DNA from: Cytobacillus pseudoceanisediminis | GTDB taxonomy: Bacteria; Bacillota; Bacilli; Bacillales; Cytobacillaceae | DNA: 64,000 nucleotides | Assembly: GCF_023516215.1 (NCBI RefSeq) | Contig: NZ_CP097349.1 | Span: 2,294,001-2,358,000, forward strand | Reading direction: 5' to 3' | Shown: piece after piece, positions 33,200 to 43,834 of the stretch | Numbering within the stretch: position 1 is the stretch's first letter | How the letters are laid out: every line of letters begins with the position of its first letter | Notes under the pieces: generated by a model | What the model was told of the DNA's origin: nothing | The model's input: the letters and a program-made list of their open reading frames with translations, nothing else | Databases searched by the model: none | Translations under genes and position numbers: made by a program

Positions 33200-34344
33200 T
33201 TATCTTCTGCGGTTACGGTTGCGTAAGAACGTCGGGATATCCAAAGTTTCTTCCGGCTGTTGAGATTGGCTGCTTCTTACAGGTTCTTGCGGAGCTTCCT
33301 CTCTTTTGGTTCACGCTTCATAGACGTTCCCATGCCTGGGGAAGATTTAGGCTGTCCGAATGTTGGCCTCATAGGCTTAGGCTGGATCACCTCTTCATTA
33401 AATCCAGTTGCAATAACCGTTACAACAATTTCATCTTTAAGGTTTTCATTAATTACGGAACCGAAGATCATATTCACGTCCTGATCTGAAGCTGAAGCAA
33501 CAATGTCAGCTGCTTCCTGTACTTCATATAGGCTTAGATTTGATCCGCCAGTAATATTCATTAAGACGCCTTGTGCACCATCAATTGATGTTTCAAGCAA
33601 AGGTGATGAAATCGCCTTTTTCGCCGCTTCTGCTGCACGGTTCTCTCCTGCAGCGACACCAATACCCATTAGTGCAGAACCTTTATTGGACATGATTGTC
33701 TTCACATCTGCAAAGTCGAGGTTAATTAATCCTGGAACAGCAATCAAGTCGGAAATACCTTGAACACCCTGGCGCAGAACATTATCCGCTTCGCGGAATG
33801 CTTCAAGCATCGGAGTGCTTTTATCAACAATTTCCAACAGTCTGTCATTAGGAATGACGATCAGCGTATCAACCGCTTCCTTCATAGCAGCAATACCGCC
33901 GGCTGCTTGAGTGGAACGCTTGCGGCCTTCAAAAGTAAATGGGCGGGTTACAACACCAACAGTCAGCGCTCCTAAATCACGTGCAATCTGGGCGATAACT
34001 GGAGCCGCTCCTGTTCCTGTACCACCACCCATACCAGCAGTGACGAATACCATATCAGCACCTTTCAGTGCTTCTTCTACCTGCTCTTTACTTTCTTCTG
34101 CTGCTTTTTTACCTACCTCAGGGTTGGCACCTGCTCCAAGTCCCCTTGTAAGTTTGCCTCCGATTTGCATTTTCACTTCTGCTTTTGATAAGTTCAGCGC
34201 CTGAGCATCCGTGTTAACAGCAATAAACTCGACACCTTGAACACCATGCTCAATCATTCTGTTTACTGCATTGTTACCGCCGCCTCCAACGCCGATGACT
34301 TTTATAGTTGCTAATGAATCCAAATTTGTATCAAATTCCAACAT
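33200..34344 (-). CDS. ftsZ: Cell-division tubulin homologue FtsZ, frameshifted near the C terminus
   Basis: GTPase that forms the Z ring. The ATG at 34342-34344 follows AGGAGG. The tubulin signature [11 protein letters not shown], the nucleotide contacts [13 protein letters not shown] and the T7-loop [12 protein letters not shown] are intact. As written the frame ends early at a four-base run (33304-33307); one more base extends it through [12 protein letters not shown] and the conserved tail [12 protein letters not shown], to a stop at 33200-33202 and 381 residues (B. subtilis 382). That tail binds FtsA, SepF, EzrA and ZapA, so its loss would not be viable; a sequence error is far more likely. 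Confidence 0.96.
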
Positions 34345-34495
34345 GACTAATCCTCCTAATTCGTCGATATTCCTAAGAACACCTTTTTTGATTCGCTTTT
34401 TTATACGCACTCCCAAAATGGCTTTTCAGTGCATTTTTCTATCCGCCGTATGGCTTTTGATTTCCGTTTCCCTAACCCTTGCGAATCAAATCAAG

Positions 34496-35782
34496 TTATT
34501 CGAAAAAGTATCCGAGGAACTTTTTAACTCTTGATGTGATTTTTTCTTCCGGCTGTTTTTCCGGCTTTGTTTTCGGTTGCGGTTGCGGTTTTTGCACTCG
34601 TTTTTCTTTAGCTTCAGGGACAGTCACTGGCTGCTCCATTTTTCTGCCCTGTATTTTAGCATTCTTATATGCGAACTTAATCAATCCAACAGCAGTCGTA
34701 TACTGCGGTTCCCTCACGCCAATATAATCAGGGATTGCGATACGCACTCTATTTTGGAATATATCCTGTGCCAGTTCAAGAATTCCCTGGGTATTAGCTA
34801 CGCCTCCAGATAGTACATAGCCCCCTGGAAGATCTTTTGCTCCAAGACGTTTCACTTCGTGCTGGATAAGATCAAAAATCTCTTCCATCCGGGCTTCAAT
34901 AATATCTGAAATTTCCAATTGATTAAATTGCTGATGCTGATCGCTTCCGATGATGGGAACACTGAATACCTCATCTTCAGATGCATGGTCATAGAACGCG
35001 TAGCCATATTTTGTTTTGATTTTTTCTGCATCTTCTGTAGATGTGCGGAGTCCGATAGATAAGTCTTTTGTGATATGGTCTCCCCCTACAGGAAGCACAC
35101 TGGTTGCCTTTAATGATCCATTTTCAAATATGGCAATAGTTGTGGAGCCGCCGCCAATATCAACAAGTGCAACTCCCAGATTTTTCTCATCTTTTGAAAG
35201 AGCGAATGCACCTGCTGCCAGAGGCTGAAGCGAAATATCCATGATTTCAAGGCCAGCGCGTTCAACACAGCGCAGGGTGTTATGTAAAATCGTTTTCGAT
35301 CCTGTAATAATGGTGCCTTCCATTTCCAGCCGCACACCAATCATTCCGCGGGGATCACTGATCTCGTCCAATCCGTCAACGATAAACTGTTTTGGAATGA
35401 CATCAATAATATCTCTTTCCGGCGGGATCGATACAACTTGTGCCGCGTCTATGACTCTAGCAACATCTTCGTCTGTAATTTCCCTATTTTCACTCGAGAC
35501 TGCAACAACACCATGGGATGGCTGAAGCATAACATGATTGCCGGTAATTCCTACAATCACATTCTTTATCTCCATTCCTATCATTCTCTCAGCCTGTTCG
35601 ATTGCCTTTTTAATAGAATGAACGGTTTCGTCTATGTCAACAATGGAACCCTTGCGTAACCCTTCTGACTGTACATTGCCAACACCAATAATATTTAAAG
35701 AGTCATTGACCATTTCCCCAATGATTACTTTTACACTGGATGTACCGATGTCAAGACTAACATATATTTCATTGCTGTTCAT
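34496..35782 (-). CDS. ftsA: Cell-division protein FtsA
   Basis: Actin-like ATPase that tethers FtsZ to the membrane. From the ATG at 35780-35782 (after AAGGAGGTG) it has 428 residues. ATP-binding motifs are LDIGTSSVKVIIGE near residue 10, VDIGGGSTTIAIF near residue 200 and YVLSGGVANTQGI. The proline/glutamine-rich linker (EKRVQKPQPQPKTKPEKQ) leads to the amphipathic membrane-targeting helix RVKKFLGYFFE at the C terminus. A good candidate sigma-H promoter lies upstream, and ftsZ follows. Confidence 0.96.
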   Translation of the reverse strand: MNSNEIYVSLDIGTSSVKVIIGEMVNDSLNIIGVGNVQSEGLRKGSIVDIDETVHSIKKAIEQAERMIGMEIKNVIVGITGNHVMLQPSHGVVAVSSENREITDEDVARVIDAAQVVSIPPERDIIDVIPKQFIVDGLDEISDPRGMIGVRLEMEGTIITGSKTILHNTLRCVERAGLEIMDISLQPLAAGAFALSKDEKNLGVALVDIGGGSTTIAIFENGSLKATSVLPVGGDHITKDLSIGLRTSTEDAEKIKTKYGYAFYDHASEDEVFSVPIIGSDQHQQFNQLEISDIIEARMEEIFDLIQHEVKRLGAKDLPGGYVLSGGVANTQGILELAQDIFQNRVRIAIPDYIGVREPQYTTAVGLIKFAYKNAKIQGRKMEQPVTVPEAKEKRVQKPQPQPKTKPEKQPEEKITSRVKKFLGYFFE

Positions 35783-35874
35783 TCTCTGGCACCTCCTTTT
35801 TTTGCAATTCCGATTATTGAACAACAATCTTTTCTTGCTGTTGTTTGTTTTAATAAGTTAGTTTATCTATAAAA

Positions 35875-35903
35875 TTATTCGTCAAAACTAATACTTTCCC
35901 TTT
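35875..35903 (-). promoter_or_regulatory. Candidate sigma-H promoter of ftsAZ
   Basis: The minus strand has AAAGGGAAA (35895-35903; one mismatch to RNAGGAWWW), an 11-base spacer and GACGAATAA (35875-35883; exact fit to RNNGAATWW). B. subtilis ftsAZ also has a sigma-H promoter here, used at sporulation onset. Confidence 0.7.
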
Positions 35904-35904
35904 T

Positions 35905-36273
35905 TTAAATATCATTTTTTTCTGTTTTTTCTCTGTTTTGGGACCATTTTGCGATTAAAATTCTTCTGATGACCGCAATATTTTGGAAAAGCCTGACCCC
36001 AAAAGCAAATACTGCTGCTAAGTACAAGTCTACACCAAGATGGACACCCAGAAAAGCTAAACTTGCTGCCAGCAGGATGTTAAAAAAGAAACCGGAAACG
36101 AAAACTTTTTCATCATAAATATTTTGAAGCTGCGCCCTGATCCCTCCGAATAGAGTATCCAATGCAGCAAGAACAGCAATGGAAAGATAATTCGAGTATT
36201 CATCCGGCACTTTTATATCTGTCATAAGTCCAAGTATCACACCAATGATCAATCCTAAAACAGGAAGCCACAT
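35905..36273 (-). CDS. sbp: Small basic protein Sbp (DUF1290)
   Basis: A 122-residue membrane protein with three or four hydrophobic segments and the family landmarks GLIIGVILGL, IAVLAALDTLFGGIRA and the charged tail RILIAKW. It lies between ylxX and ftsA in nearly all Bacilli. It overlaps ylxX by one base at its start. Function is unknown; an envelope or division role is inferred only from location. Confidence 0.93.
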   Translation of the reverse strand: MWLPVLGLIIGVILGLMTDIKVPDEYSNYLSIAVLAALDTLFGGIRAQLQNIYDEKVFVSGFFFNILLAASLAFLGVHLGVDLYLAAVFAFGVRLFQNIAVIRRILIAKWSQNREKTEKNDI

Positions 36274-37004
36274 TATGATTTGCCTCCTTCGTCAGGTTTC
36301 ACAGGCTCCATATGTCTGATTCTCAATGCCTCATCATATGCAGGAATCGTGACAGGCTCTGCAGACTTTTCCACCTTAACCCTCAGATTGTCAATGAAAA
36401 ATTCTTCGGCAGTATTTGATACTTGCATGCGATTAAAAAGCTTCTCGGCAGATTGGGTATTCTCAGTTATTACTTTCACTTCTATAGGCAGGCGATTTAA
36501 GGCAAATCCATCTATCATGGTCTCACTGTTGATATCCCTTATGACTGTCGTGTTGATGATCCTTCTGCCTCCAATGGAAATGTGCTTGGCATCATACATA
36601 TTTAACTCATTGACAAGCCTCTTGAGCAAATCCGGGGAAACAGAATCAGCCTGTTTGCCCAGAAGAAGCTCCTCATGCACCGGTTCAATGCTTATGATTA
36701 TGCCTGGTCCCGTCACTTCACTTAGTCCGGCTTCCATTTTTAATTCTTCCAGCGTATCACGAAGCACTTGCTCTTTGCTTTGTTTGCGCTTTGTTTCATA
36801 TTGGGCAATTTTTTCTTCATTTGAACTAATTTCCCGCAAAAGTTTTAATTGCAGTTCTTTTTCTTTAAGGATGTCACCTCTAAGCTGCCAGGTATCCCTT
36901 GTATCCCGGACAGCCGGTTCCTTAACTGTTTGAAACTGTATGGCAATCATAAAGCCAATTATTACGGTTATAAAGGTAAAGCTGAATTTCTTCTTGCTGT
37001 CCAC
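36273..37004 (-). CDS. ylxX: DUF881 family membrane-anchored protein YlxX
   Basis: A 243-residue protein with one N-terminal membrane segment (FSFTFITVIIGFMIAIQF), a coiled-coil stretch at about residues 45-90 and the DUF881 domain with VTGPGIIISI, VNELNMYDAKHISIGGRRI and NRLPIEVKVITE. The family lies between divIB and sbp/ftsA and is thought to be part of the division region, but no activity is established. It is a paralogue of the next gene, ylxW. Confidence 0.9.
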   Translation of the reverse strand: MDSKKKFSFTFITVIIGFMIAIQFQTVKEPAVRDTRDTWQLRGDILKEKELQLKLLREISSNEEKIAQYETKRKQSKEQVLRDTLEELKMEAGLSEVTGPGIIISIEPVHEELLLGKQADSVSPDLLKRLVNELNMYDAKHISIGGRRIINTTVIRDINSETMIDGFALNRLPIEVKVITENTQSAEKLFNRMQVSNTAEEFFIDNLRVKVEKSAEPVTIPAYDEALRIRHMEPVKPDEGGKS

Positions 37005-37059
37005 TTTAATTCCACCTTGCTTTCCCGAATAAATTATTCTGTGGACAAATTAATACTGC

Positions 37060-37772
37060 TTACAATGCTGGATTGGCTTTACGAACCCAGTAATGGTTCC
37101 ATGATGATTTCGCCCTTTTTTCTAATGTGAAATGGATGTTTTCATCCACCAATGTGTCTTTTACTCCGCCTGTCAGATTCAGAGCAGAGGAAAGCACCTC
37201 GTCATCACCAATGGCAGTGATGACAAAAGGGGCGGGATGCTGGTAGCCGTCAACTTCTATAACAGGCCCATTGCAAACAATATAGGAACTGTGTGATAAT
37301 CTTTGGCCATTTATAGCTACTGCGGAAGCTCCGGAAATATAGAGTTCATTAATAACCTTAAAAACATGGTGTTCATGGACGATATAATTGTTAATATTAT
37401 CTTCATCCGGATCGTAGTCACCGTCTGCCAGAGTTACTTCCACTCCTGTACCTTTTACTTTTACTTTACCAAGATGCATCCTGTACTTCTCAGCATCCTC
37501 GGCAAGATTAAAATAAACCTGGGCTTCCTGTGAAAGCTCTTTTTCAATGTCAAGAACGTTTTCCTGTTTTGTATTTAATTCTTTTTGAAGAGCTCTGTTT
37601 TTTCCTCCAATTCGACAAGCTGATTACGAAGTTCCAAATCTCTTTCCCACTGTTTTCCGCTTAATGCCGGCTTTTCATCTTCTCCCTGTGTAAGGTGATA
37701 GGAAAAAGCCATCATGTAACCCAGTACGAGAAACACCAGGGAGAATATTACATGATTACCCTTCACCTTCAT
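37060..37772 (-). CDS. ylxW: DUF881 family protein YlxW, frameshifted
   Basis: Second DUF881 protein, with an N-terminal membrane anchor (HVIFSLVFLVLGYMMAFSY), a coiled coil and the domain motif KVKGTGVEVTLADG, INELYISGASAVAINGQRL. The frame breaks at a T6 run at 37598-37603; one more base gives LEEKNRALQKELNTKQ and about 237 residues. I chose the ATG at 37770-37772 (MKVKGNHV) because it lines up with B. subtilis; a start at 37808 would overlap divIB more deeply. It overlaps the divIB end. Confidence 0.85.
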
Positions 37773-38546
37773 TTTCTTTTTCAACTTCTTCAGCTCCCTC
37801 TGTTTCATAAGCTTTAAAATAAGAGCCTACTTCCAAGTCGATGATTCCTTTTTTCTCAGGATCCAGCTGGCTTATGATAGAAGGGTAGTGTGCCATTTTT
37901 TCTGAAAAGCTTCTTAAAGTAGCACTTACTTCAAAACCATCATTCATATACAAAGTAATATGGTTGGAATCTGTCTTTTTGGGAGAATGATGGATTTCGG
38001 AAATCGAATTTAACACCTCTTCAGGCAGTGATTCAAGCTCCCCAATCATCATGTTAAGGATGTCGCCCTCAGAAAAGTCATTAAGGATGGGAGCGTTGAC
38101 AGGGATTTCCGCAACCTTTTCATCCTTTAATATGCTCCCATTCTCCATAACAGGAAGGTAATGCTTCTCTTTCGCTATGTAGGCAATGCGCTTCAGTTCA
38201 TCTACCTGTATATTAATTGTGCTTGGCAGCTGAATTTTAACAGTTGAAGATTTTATTTCAGGCAGTTCTTTAAGCTTACCCTCAATAGCCTCTTCGTCAA
38301 CCTTCCAAATATTTGTTTTTTCAGTAACACCGCTAATTTGAATAATTTCTTCTTTATCGTAAATTGAATTGCCGGATACCTTAATTTGTTTAATATGGCT
38401 TAAGGGCGATTGAAAGTAAATAACTAAAACAATCAGCGAGAAAAAAGCAGCAGCAAAAAGATCAGTCTTCTGTTCGCTTTCTTCTTTCTTTGCTGTTTAA
38501 GCTTCGGTATTCGATCCTCAAGCGAGACAACCTTACTTTTCTCCAC
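37756..38546 (-). CDS. divIB: Cell-division protein DivIB (FtsQ), frameshifted
   Basis: Bitopic membrane protein that forms the DivIB-DivIC-FtsL complex. The start is GTG at 38544-38546 (MEKSKVVSLEDRIPKLKQQR), giving a basic cytoplasmic tail followed by the membrane segment. The frame breaks inside that segment at an A6 run at 38441-38446; one more base gives LLLLFFSLIVLVIYFQSPLS and then the POTRA domain (HIKQIKVSGNSIYDKEEII) and beta domain, with an acidic C terminus; about 263 residues. The C-terminal 130 residues are the longest open part as written. Confidence 0.93.
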
Positions 38547-38563
38547 TTTTATCACCCCATTAA

Positions 38564-38636
38564 GAAAAGCACAAGCGCCTTGCCCACCCCCGACAACTCG
38601 AGGGGATAGGCGCTGGAGCTAGACAGTTATAGAAGT
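38564..38636 (+). repeat. Interspersed palindromic repeat, copy C
   Basis: Very similar to copy B: GAAAAGCACAAGCGCCTTGC, CCCCCGACAACTCGAGGGG, TAGGCGCT, GAGCTAGACAGTTAT. Nested stems AGCGCC/GGCGCT and CCCC/GGGG are possible. It lies in the murB-divIB gap, directly before the divIB ribosome binding site. Confidence 0.87.
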
Positions 38637-38833
38637 TTAGAGTATACCTTCATATTTTTTCAGAATAGCGCAAGGACAATAAATTAAAACAAAGCAGCTT
38701 GTCCAGCAAAATTTATGCAATACTGAATTAGGGAAGAGAACGGCATGTAAACCATGCCGTTTTTACTACATTTACTGTTATCTAATAAATTATTATATCA
38801 CAATAAATGGTATACGTAAGGTATTATTCCCCG

Positions 38834-39741
38834 TTACTTTCGACCGATTATTTCCACTTCTGTCTCCATCTTTACTCCATACAAATCAAAGATTGTATCC
38901 TTAATATGCTGAATTAATGCAAGTACATCTTCCGCTTTGGCATCTCCCGCATTTACGATGAAATTCCCATGCATATTGGAAATTTGCGCACCGCCGATGC
39001 TATGGCCCTTCATTCCGGCTTTTTCTATCAGCTGGCCAGCATATTCCGGAAGCGGGTTACGGAAAATACTGCCTGCACATGGGTAGTTCCAAGGCTGGGT
39101 TTCCTTTCTGTAATCCTTATTTTTTTGCATTGCAGAGGAAATTTTTCCCTGTCTCCCTCTGTAAGCCGGAAAACGGCCTCCAGAACAATACCCGGACGTT
39201 TCTTTTGAAGGACGGATGTTCTATAAGAGAATTCCATTTCTTCGTTCGTGAGCCATTCCATCTTCCCATCTTCGAAAAGAACATGTGCTCTGGTCAGGAT
39301 CTGCGAAATATCAGAACCGTGAGCACCAGCGTTCATATAAACTGCTCCGCCTACAGACCCCGGAATTCCGCTGGCAAATTCAAGACCTGACAAGCCTTTT
39401 TTGCTGATAATTGTGGAGAGGGCAACCAATGAATAACCCCCGCCTGCTCTTAATTCCGCACCATTAAGATCCAGTTGATCCATGCCGCGGCCCAACTTAA
39501 TGACCACTCCTTCTATGCCTCCATCAGATACGAGCAAATTAGATCCTCTTCCAATTGCTCTCCATTTCATTTCATAGCTCTGGATCAGTTCCATCGCTTT
39601 TGCCAGGTTTTCTATGGAAGAAGGCTCAATAAACAAATCGGCGGGTCCGCCAATTTTCATTGTTGTATGATTAGCCATCGGCTCATTTTCTTTAACTGTT
39701 CCGATGTTTAATTCTCTAAGCTTGCTGATAAATTCGTCCAT
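38834..39741 (-). CDS. murB: UDP-N-acetylenolpyruvoylglucosamine reductase, frameshifted
   Basis: Flavoenzyme that reduces the enolpyruvyl ether to UDP-MurNAc, an essential cell-wall step. The ATG at 39739-39741 follows GGGAGG. FAD-binding [20 protein letters not shown] and [19 protein letters not shown] are present, and the C-terminal half has GSIFRNP with [17 protein letters not shown]. The frame breaks at a T5 run at 39142-39146; one more base gives [20 protein letters not shown] and 302 residues (B. subtilis 303). Confidence 0.95.
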
Positions 39742-39807
39742 ATTTACCTCCCTTTCTATTGATCTGTGCCTAAATTTATTTATTCTATGCAAATTTACTA
39801 TTTGGGG

Positions 39808-40909
39808 CTACTTCACCTTATTGGAAACCAATTCGGCCATTAATGTGTATAGCCTATTTGAAGCATCACGGATTCCAAGTTTTTTTGAAGCTTCCTTCAT
39901 GTTACTCATCTTATCTTTATCGAGAATGATTCGGTCGATGCTGTCAATAAGCTTTTTCCCTGTTAACTCTTTTTCAAGCAATAGTTCTGCAGCACCATGG
40001 TCGCTTAGCGCCCTTGCATTTTTCTCCTGGTGGTTATTTGTTACATATGGGCTTGGGATTAAAATGCTCGGAATTCCTAAAGAGGTAATCTCTGCCAAAG
40101 TTGTGGCTCCAGCACGTGACACGACCAGGTCTGCTCCGGCCAGCACTTCTGGCATATTGTGAATAAATGGTTTAATCATTACATTTTCAGGGCTTCCGAC
40201 CAGTTCTATTTCTTTTTGTACATCCTCATAATGGACGTCCCCTGTGATATATAAAACCTGATATGGCTTTTCACCCAGCTCAGCCAGAGTTTTTAGAACT
40301 GCATCATTAATTGGCCTTGCCCCTCTGCTGCCTCCAAAGATTAACACAGCAGGGACACCCGTTTTTAATCCTGCTGATAGTCTCCCCTGATCCCATCCTG
40401 TCCCAGCACCTCTGAAGCACGAGGATTTCCTGTCATGACTGTTTTAGTATCCGGAAAAAAGCCTTTGCTTCTTCAAAGCAGACTGCGATTTTATCAACAT
40501 ATCTGCTTAAAAACTTATTGGTTAATCCCGGGACGCTGTTTTGCTCATGGATTATGGTTGGGATGCCAAGCTTTGATGCAGCATATACAACAGGACCACA
40601 AACATAACCGCCGGTGCCGATCACGACATCCGCATTAAATTCCTTAAGCATCTTTTTACTTTCACGAACGCCTTTCAGGAACCTTAAAACAGTTTTAACA
40701 TTTTCCAAAGAAAGTTTTCTTTTAAAACCCGTTATATGTATTGATTTAAAAGGGATATTTTCACGATTGACAATCGTATTTTCAAGCCCTTTTTCAGTTC
40801 CAATATATAAAAATTCGGCATCTTTATGTTCTTTCTTTATTTGTCTTATAAGCGCAAGTGCCGGATATATATGTCCGCCAGTTCCTCCGCCGCTAACAGC
40901 AATTTTCAT
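39808..40909 (-). CDS. murG: UDP-GlcNAc:undecaprenyl-PP-MurNAc-pentapeptide transferase MurG, two frameshifts
   Basis: Peripheral membrane glycosyltransferase that makes lipid II from lipid I. The N-terminal [14 protein letters not shown] and central [17 protein letters not shown] motifs and the C-terminal [11 protein letters not shown] and [11 protein letters not shown] motifs are present. Breaks are at an A6 run (40455-40460; one more base restores [20 protein letters not shown]) and a C4 run (40384-40387; restores [17 protein letters not shown]). Restored length is about 367 residues (B. subtilis 363). murG follows spoVE and precedes murB as usual. Confidence 0.95.
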
Positions 40910-41211
40910 TCTTTCACCTCAAAAAAGAGTCTAATTATCAAAGAAATCAAAGCTTTATTTTATGAACAAATATAAAGCTTACAGATTTAGTGAAGGTCAT
41001 CCAGCGTTCGAGCGGAAAACACTCCCCCTCTTTTCCCTATTCTACTATATTCAAAACAAATAGATAGGAACGTACATCATAATGTTAAAGAAATGTAATA
41101 ATGTGCAAAATTGCAAAGAAGTTTGATAATTCTTCTATGCTGGATAAATTATTTCTTCCAAAAAAGAAACCCTGCTTCACAGGGTTTCCGAAATGCATGT
41201 TATAAAATGCG
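40910..41211. other. spoVE-murG intergenic region
   Basis: About 300 bases without a gene. It holds the spoVE terminator (41161-41189) and presumably a promoter for murG, since the terminator would otherwise separate murG from the dcw operon. I could not identify a convincing promoter sequence. Confidence 0.5.
41161..41189 (-). terminator. Terminator after spoVE
   Basis: GAAACCCTG and CAGGGTTTC pair around TGAAG, followed by U6, on the minus strand. It divides the upstream dcw genes from murG onwards. Confidence 0.87.
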
Positions 41212-42312
41212 CTAGTACCTTGCATATCTGCTTATATTAAGCAGAACCCCTATAGCCATGAGCATCAGTGTCAAAGACGATCCCCCGTAGCTCAGAAACG
41301 GAAGTGTGATGCCAGTAACAGGCATCAGTCCTGTTACTACACCAATATTTATCATTACCTGAATAGCGACCATTGCTATGATCCCAACAGCCAAGAAACT
41401 CCCATATAAATCAGGGGCGCCCAGTGCTATGCGGATGCCGCGCCATAAAAGAAGTGCAAATAATAAAATGACAAAGGATCCGCCTATAAATCCCAGTTCC
41501 TCAGCTAAAATAGCAAAGATAAAATCTGTCTGCGGCTCAGGAAGATAAAAAAACTTCTGTCTGCTCTGTCCAAGGCCAAGGCCAAACAATCCTCCAGGCC
41601 CTATTGCATATAAGGATTGGATAATCTGAAATCCGCTGCCCAGAGGATCTTCCCATGGGTCTAAAAATGAAGTAATCCGCTTTATCCTGTATGGGGCTGA
41701 CAGAACAAGTGCGACAAATCCGGCTAAACCTGCAACGCCAAACCAGACAAAGTGGCTGATCCTCGCTCCCGCGATAAAAATCATGACGACGCAAGTACCC
41801 ACCATTACAGTTCCAGTGCCTAAATCAGGCTGCAGCATTATTAATCCAAATGCTAAAAATACAAGCCCTAAAGATGGAACAAGACCTTTTCTGAAAGAGG
41901 TGATCAGCTTTTGTTTTTCGGAGAGGAATTTTGCCATAAACACAATCATGGCAAGCTTCATAAACTCGGAAGGCTGAACAGAAAATGCTCCTACACCAAT
42001 CCAGCTCCGCGAGCCATTTCGCACATTGCCGATTCCCGGAATGAGCACCAGGAGCAAAAGTACAAAACAGACAATGATTAAAACCTTTGCCCATGTTCTC
42101 CAGGTCCAATAATCCACATTCATGATAAAAAACATCGCAATAATTCCAACTCCGGCAAAAAGCATTTGCCTTTTCGCAAAAAAGAAAGAATCATCAAATT
42201 TATAATCTGCCCAAATTGCACTTGCACTATATACCATAGTCAATCCTACAGCAAGCAGCATAAAAGTGACGATCATTAATATAACATCGGGAGTGGTTTT
42301 TTTGGTCGGCAA
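41212..42312 (-). CDS. spoVE: Stage V sporulation protein E (SEDS glycosyltransferase)
   Basis: SEDS-family peptidoglycan polymerase for the spore cortex, acting with SpoVD in the forespore outer membrane. From the TTG at 42310-42312 (after GAGGTG) it has 366 residues, identical in length to B. subtilis SpoVE. About ten membrane segments are visible. Conserved features include VYSASAIWADYKFDDSFFF, SRSWIGVGAFSVQPSEFMKL, LQPDLGTG and the C-terminal LPFLSYGGSSL. Its partner gene spoVD is about 4.6 kb upstream in the same cluster. Confidence 0.96.
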   Translation of the reverse strand: MPTKKTTPDVILMIVTFMLLAVGLTMVYSASAIWADYKFDDSFFFAKRQMLFAGVGIIAMFFIMNVDYWTWRTWAKVLIIVCFVLLLLVLIPGIGNVRNGSRSWIGVGAFSVQPSEFMKLAMIVFMAKFLSEKQKLITSFRKGLVPSLGLVFLAFGLIMLQPDLGTGTVMVGTCVVMIFIAGARISHFVWFGVAGLAGFVALVLSAPYRIKRITSFLDPWEDPLGSGFQIIQSLYAIGPGGLFGLGLGQSRQKFFYLPEPQTDFIFAILAEELGFIGGSFVILLFALLLWRGIRIALGAPDLYGSFLAVGIIAMVAIQVMINIGVVTGLMPVTGITLPFLSYGGSSLTLMLMAIGVLLNISRYARY

Positions 42313-42436
42313 CGAAAACACCTCGAATGCAAGTTTTAGGGCTATCAAGGAACTTTTTCCTGCCGCAAATAAACTTACCTGTTTTCCGGAAGTCTTATTG
42401 CGTTCCTTATTAAAGCTCTAAATGTCACGCGAAGCA

Positions 42437-42463
42437 GATGTATGCCTTTGCTGAAGTTCCCAT
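42437..42463 (-). promoter_or_regulatory. Candidate sigma-E promoter of spoVE
   Basis: The minus strand has ATG (42461-42463; consensus ATA), a 16-base spacer and CATACATC (42437-42444; consensus CATACAMT). One mismatch falls in each box. B. subtilis spoVE is transcribed from sigma-E promoters in this interval. Confidence 0.4.
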
Positions 42464-42481
42464 AGTCCCGCAGACAAGCCC

Positions 42482-43834
42482 TTAATTAAGCTTATGCACC
42501 GCATCTATAAACATGTCTCCCCGAACCTCAAAAGTTTTATATTGGTCCCAGCTTGCACAAGCAGGAGAAAGCAGAATCACATCTCCTGGCTCTGAAAGCT
42601 TAAAGGCGGCAGGTACGGCTTTTTCAACATTATCGACACGCTCAATTGTTTTTATTCCCGCTTCCATCGCTGCATTTTCAATCTTTTCAGCTGTTTGTCC
42701 AAAGGTTACAAGAGCTTTTACCTTTTTGAGAGATGGGATGAGTTCATCAAAGCCATTTCCGCGGTCAAGACCGCCTGCAAGAAGAATGACAGGCTGATCA
42801 AATGCTGACACTGCATTCTTCGTTGCTAAAATGTTCGTTGCTTTAGAATCATTATAAAATTTCCTGCTCTGGTATTCGCCTACATACTGCAGGCGGTGTT
42901 TGACTCCGGTAAACGAACTTAGAACTTGGCTAATGGCTTCATTCCCGACACCGGTCAGCTTGGCAGCAGCCACTGAGGACAGGATATTCTCAAGATTGTG
43001 CTCTCCCGGCAATGAAACATCTTTTCTTTTCATCACTTGTTCATCATTAAAATAAATCCAGCCATCTTTGACATATGCCCCTTCAGACAGGACTCTGGAA
43101 GTTGAAAAAGGTATTATTTTCGCCTCTGACCGTGCAGCGGCTTCCATTACTTTATCTTGATCGGCATTGACTATGAAATAATCCTTTTCAGTCTGATTCA
43201 TCGTAATATTGGCTTTGGCTGCATGATACTCTTCTCTAGTACCATGATAATCCAAATGGGCATCATATAAATTTGTTAAAATGGCGATTCTCGGCCTGAA
43301 ATCCTGAATACCCATCAGCTGAAACGATGAAAGCTCAATCACGATATTATTTTCTTCTGCAGCATTCTGGGCAACCTCGGAAGCTACTGTTCCAATATTT
43401 CCTGCTATCAGCGGCATTTTGCTTCCTGCCTGAAGCATTTCAAACACAAGAGTAGTTGTGGTGGTTTTTCCATTGGTACCTGTAATCGCAATAAAAGGAG
43501 CTTCAGAGACCTGAAAGGCAAGCTCCACCTCTGTAATGACCGGTATGCCCTTTTCAAGAGCTCCTTTTATCATTGGATTATGGTAAGGAATACCCGGATT
43601 TTTTACAATCAGCTCGAACCCCTCTTCCAGAAGTTCAATTGGATGGCCCCCGCATATAACCGTAATCCCTTGTTCAAGCAGTCCTTGAGCTTCAGGATTT
43701 TCCGCAAGAGGCTTAAAATCGTTAACAGTTACAAATGCTCCAAGCTTATGTAAAAGGGAAGCTGCACTCACTCCGCTTTTGGCCAGACCCAGTACTAATA
43801 TTTTTTTATGTCGATAGCGATTGACTTCTTTCAC
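42482..43834 (-). CDS. murD: UDP-N-acetylmuramoyl-L-alanine--D-glutamate ligase
   Basis: Adds D-glutamate to UDP-MurNAc-L-Ala. The 450-residue protein is intact. The Rossmann-like N domain begins [19 protein letters not shown]; the ATP P-loop is [13 protein letters not shown] near residue 118, with [12 protein letters not shown] and [22 protein letters not shown] further on. It starts directly after mraY (adjacent bases) and is followed by spoVE. Confidence 0.97.
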   Translation of the reverse strand: MKEVNRYRHKKILVLGLAKSGVSAASLLHKLGAFVTVNDFKPLAENPEAQGLLEQGITVICGGHPIELLEEGFELIVKNPGIPYHNPMIKGALEKGIPVITEVELAFQVSEAPFIAITGTNGKTTTTTLVFEMLQAGSKMPLIAGNIGTVASEVAQNAAEENNIVIELSSFQLMGIQDFRPRIAILTNLYDAHLDYHGTREEYHAAKANITMNQTEKDYFIVNADQDKVMEAAARSEAKIIPFSTSRVLSEGAYVKDGWIYFNDEQVMKRKDVSLPGEHNLENILSSVAAAKLTGVGNEAISQVLSSFTGVKHRLQYVGEYQSRKFYNDSKATNILATKNAVSAFDQPVILLAGGLDRGNGFDELIPSLKKVKALVTFGQTAEKIENAAMEAGIKTIERVDNVEKAVPAAFKLSEPGDVILLSPACASWDQYKTFEVRGDMFIDAVHKLN

